The notes under the pieces were generated by a model that saw only the letters and a program-made list of their open reading frames with translations, had not been told where the DNA came from and ran no database searches. Positions 62,066 through 64,000 of a stretch of DNA of 64,000 bases are shown piece after piece. The stretch spans positions 186,001 to 250,000 of the forward strand of contig NZ_JAHYCB010000007.1 of NCBI RefSeq assembly GCF_019430945.1, given 5' to 3'. Every line of letters starts with the position of its first letter. Position 1 is the stretch's first letter. Source of the DNA: Neorhizobium populisoli (GTDB lineage Bacteria; Pseudomonadota; Alphaproteobacteria; Rhizobiales; Rhizobiaceae). Both the position numbers and the translations under genes were made by a program.

Positions 62066-62725
62066 TCAGCCGCGGTTGCGGACGTCGTCATAAGGAATGT
62101 TGAAAACCTTGTCGTCCAGGTTCACGCCGTTCTGCACGTTGTAGATCATCACCGACGTATCCTTGTTCTGGACATCGGTGATCGTCCACTGACGAAGGTC
62201 GTATGTCTTGGAATCGAACATCATGGTGATGGTCGAATCGCCGAACACGGTCTTGTTTCCGAGCACGATCGTCGTGAGATCGCTTTCCTGCTTGACGTCG
62301 CGGACCATCTGGTTGCCGAGATCGATGCGATCGGCCAGGAGCAGGCTAAGCGGCGTCTTCGACAGCGGATAGAGATCCCAGGTCTTGAGCTTCAGGTTGC
62401 CGACGACGACGTTCTTGCCGTCTGCGATGACGCGGATCGGCGACGGGTCCTCGAAGTTGAAGCGCAGCTTGCCGGGGCGCGAGATATAGAATTTGCCGCC
62501 GGTCTGTTCGCCGCGCGGGCCGAACTGCACGAACTCGCCCATCATGGTTTTGACGGAGGAGAAGTGGTCGGCAATCTTCTGTGCAGCGGCCGGAGATGCT
62601 GCCTGCGCAAAGCTCATGCCGGGATCCAGCGCGGCTGCGGCAAGGCCAACAAGGCCGAGCGAAAATTGCCGGCGTCCGATGGCGCCGGCACCAATGTTCG
62701 AAAGGATGGATTTTTGTTTGTTCAT
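62066..62725 (-). CDS. lolA: LolA-like outer membrane lipoprotein carrier protein
   Basis: A 219-residue periplasmic chaperone for lipoproteins. A signal peptide with a twin-arginine-like RRQFSLGLVGLAAAALDPG is present; the ATG at 62725 has AAGGAG upstream. The LolA fold is shown by EFVQFGPRGEQTGGKFYISRPGKLRFNFEDP and the later PLSLLLADRIDL. The frame extension to 62788 was rejected. It lies downstream of ftsK in the same direction, as is common in alphaproteobacteria. Confidence 0.9.
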   Translation of the reverse strand: MNKQKSILSNIGAGAIGRRQFSLGLVGLAAAALDPGMSFAQAASPAAAQKIADHFSSVKTMMGEFVQFGPRGEQTGGKFYISRPGKLRFNFEDPSPIRVIADGKNVVVGNLKLKTWDLYPLSKTPLSLLLADRIDLGNQMVRDVKQESDLTTIVLGNKTVFGDSTITMMFDSKTYDLRQWTITDVQNKDTSVMIYNVQNGVNLDDKVFNIPYDDVRNRG

Positions 62726-62799
62726 TCTGGTCTCCTTCCCTTTATCTTTCGGCGTCAAACGCGGCGTCTTGATGACAATGCTCGGCAATCACGAAAACC

Positions 62800-64000
62800 T
62801 CACCGATCGAGGATATCGCCCTCGGTCGGCACCAGAATCTCGCGTTTGCCGGCGTGGTTTGCCGGCCCGATCAGCCCTTCCTGCTCCATGCGCTCGATGA
62901 GCGAAGCAGCACGGTTATAACCTATCCCGAGGCGCCGTTGGATATAGGATGTGGAGGCCTTGCCGTCTTTCAGCACGACTGCCACCGCCTGGTCGTAGGG
63001 ATCGTCCGAATCAGCAAGATTGGAGGTGCCCGCGGATCCACCGTAGCCACCTTCATCCTCGTCCTCATCGGCCGTGATGGCATCGAGATATTGGGGCTGG
63101 CCCTGAGTTTTCAAGTAGGCGACGATATCCTCGACTTCGGTATCGGAGACGAAAGGCCCGTGAACACGCTGAATGCGGCCGCCGCCGGCCATGTAGAGCA
63201 TGTCGCCCATGCCGAGCAGCTGTTCGGCGCCCTGTTCGCCGAGAATCGTGCGGCTGTCGATCTTCGAGGTGACCTGGAAGGAGATGCGGGTCGGGAAGTT
63301 CGCCTTGATCGTACCGGTGATGACATCGACGGACGGGCGCTGGGTCGCCATGATGACGTGAATGCCGGCGGCACGCGCCATCTGGGCCAGGCGCTGCACG
63401 GCGCCTTCGATATCCTTGCCGGCGACCATCATCAGGTCGGCCATTTCGTCGATGATCACGACGATATAGGGGATCGGTGCGAGATCGAATTCTTCCGTCT
63501 CGTACATCGCTTCGCCCGTATGGCGGTCGAAGCCGGTCTGCACGGTGCGGGTCAGAACCTCACCCTTTTCCATCGCCTGCTCGACGCGGCTGTTGAAGCC
63601 GTCGATATTGCGGACGCCGATCTTCGACATCTTCTTGTAGCGCTCTTCCATCTCGCGGACGGTCCATTTGAGCGCAACGACGGCCTTCTTGGGATCGGTA
63701 ACGACTGGCGAAAGCAGATGCGGAATGCCGTCATAAACAGACAATTCGAGCATCTTCGGGTCGATCATGATCAGGCGGCACTTCTCCGGCGTATAGCGGT
63801 AGAGAAGCGACAGAATCATCGTGTTGATGGCAACCGACTTACCGGAACCGGTCGTACCGGCCACCAGCAGATGCGGCATCTTGGCGAGATCGGCCACGAC
63901 CGGCTCGCCGCCGATCGTCTTGCCGAGCGCCATGGCAAGCTTCGCCTTGCTGCCTTCGAAATCCTTGGAGCCGATCATCTCGCGCAGATAGACGGTCTCG
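62800..64000 (-). CDS. ftsK: DNA translocase FtsK, C-terminal part (partial)
   Basis: The frame is open at the right edge, so only the last 399 residues are seen. The motor has Walker A GTTGSGKSVAIN and Walker B YIVVIIDEMADLMMV, then the FtsK RecA-like end. The C-terminal gamma winged helix (KASTSYIQRRLGIGYNRAASLIERMEQEGLIG) reads KOPS-like sites and contacts XerD. A short acidic linker (ADEDEDEGGYGGSAGTSN) joins the two. The membrane and linker parts lie outside the window. Confidence 0.97.
   Translation of the reverse strand, partial: ETVYLREMIGSKDFEGSKAKLAMALGKTIGGEPVVADLAKMPHLLVAGTTGSGKSVAINTMILSLLYRYTPEKCRLIMIDPKMLELSVYDGIPHLLSPVVTDPKKAVVALKWTVREMEERYKKMSKIGVRNIDGFNSRVEQAMEKGEVLTRTVQTGFDRHTGEAMYETEEFDLAPIPYIVVIIDEMADLMMVAGKDIEGAVQRLAQMARAAGIHVIMATQRPSVDVITGTIKANFPTRISFQVTSKIDSRTILGEQGAEQLLGMGDMLYMAGGGRIQRVHGPFVSDTEVEDIVAYLKTQGQPQYLDAITADEDEDEGGYGGSAGTSNLADSDDPYDQAVAVVLKDGKASTSYIQRRLGIGYNRAASLIERMEQEGLIGPANHAGKREILVPTEGDILDR

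Noticed and set aside
1..64000. CRISPR arrays, tRNA or rRNA genes, prophage or transposase genes
   Set aside because: None seen: no regularly spaced repeats, no cloverleaf pattern noticed, no integrase or transposase motif in any frame.

Overview
The window is ordinary chromosomal sequence from an alphaproteobacterium, most probably a member of the Rhizobiaceae (Agrobacterium/Rhizobium/Neorhizobium group). The evidence is the high-GC codon use, a CenR/OtpR-type response regulator followed by a cyclic-nucleotide-binding protein, the ccmABCDG cluster next to acnA, the ffh-chorismate mutase-rpsP-rimM-trmD-rplS region, rhizobial conserved families (DUF2794, DUF2585, IalB, DUF1223), and GC-rich palindromic intergenic repeats of the kind seen in rhizobia. 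No phage, plasmid, transposase, CRISPR array, rRNA or tRNA gene was seen. Genes are dense; only one gap exceeds 300 bases.

Layout. 1-4.0 kb: the end of a Pro/Ala/Lys-rich protein, a TerB-like protein, an MFS exporter, YggT and DUF167 proteins, inorganic pyrophosphatase and a GNAT acetyltransferase. 4.2-12.1 kb: typA, a three-gene ABC importer of the ferric iron/2-aminoethylphosphonate class, and the M3 peptidase dcp. 12.3-19.8 kb: a small conserved hypothetical, two LysE-type exporters, a MarR-MFS pair, argG, a parDE toxin-antitoxin pair, a short-chain dehydrogenase and tenA. 19.8-29.6 kb: rlmN, an IalB-type secreted protein, an ECF sigma factor, YkvA, phhB, thpR, the divergent esterase / ybbA-ybbP set, a Bax-inhibitor-1 membrane protein and DUF2794. 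29.8-38 kb: DUF1223, TauE/SafE, acnA and ccmABCDG. 38-44.5 kb: a frameshifted diguanylate cyclase, then a leftward run dapF-mtaB-ftsY-ispZ-DUF2585 with overlapping or close ends. 44.6-50.4 kb: leuC, ppk2, a partial amino-acid ABC system and an ACS-type MFS transporter. 50.6-56.3 kb: rplS, a TauE/SafE gene on the opposite strand, then trmD, rimM, rpsP, chorismate mutase and ffh. 56.5-64 kb: a secreted unknown, a Tat-exported metallo-beta-lactamase-fold protein, heme oxygenase, an L,D-transpeptidase-like protein, cenR with its cyclic-nucleotide-binding partner, xth, lolA and the C-terminal part of ftsK.

The genes mostly serve housekeeping roles: translation and protein targeting (typA, rlmN, mtaB, rplS, rpsP, rimM, trmD, ffh, ftsY), cytochrome c maturation, amino-acid synthesis (argG, dapF, leuC, chorismate mutase), envelope and division (ispZ, lolA, ftsK, cenR) and transport. 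The most unusual feature is a pair of related palindromic elements of about 160-180 bp. One lies between ccmA and ccmB. The other is translated in frame inside the N-terminal A domain of FtsY. A second family of four double-hairpin elements sits mainly between convergent genes. Several other gaps hold strong stem-loops next to start codons or 3' ends, reported below.
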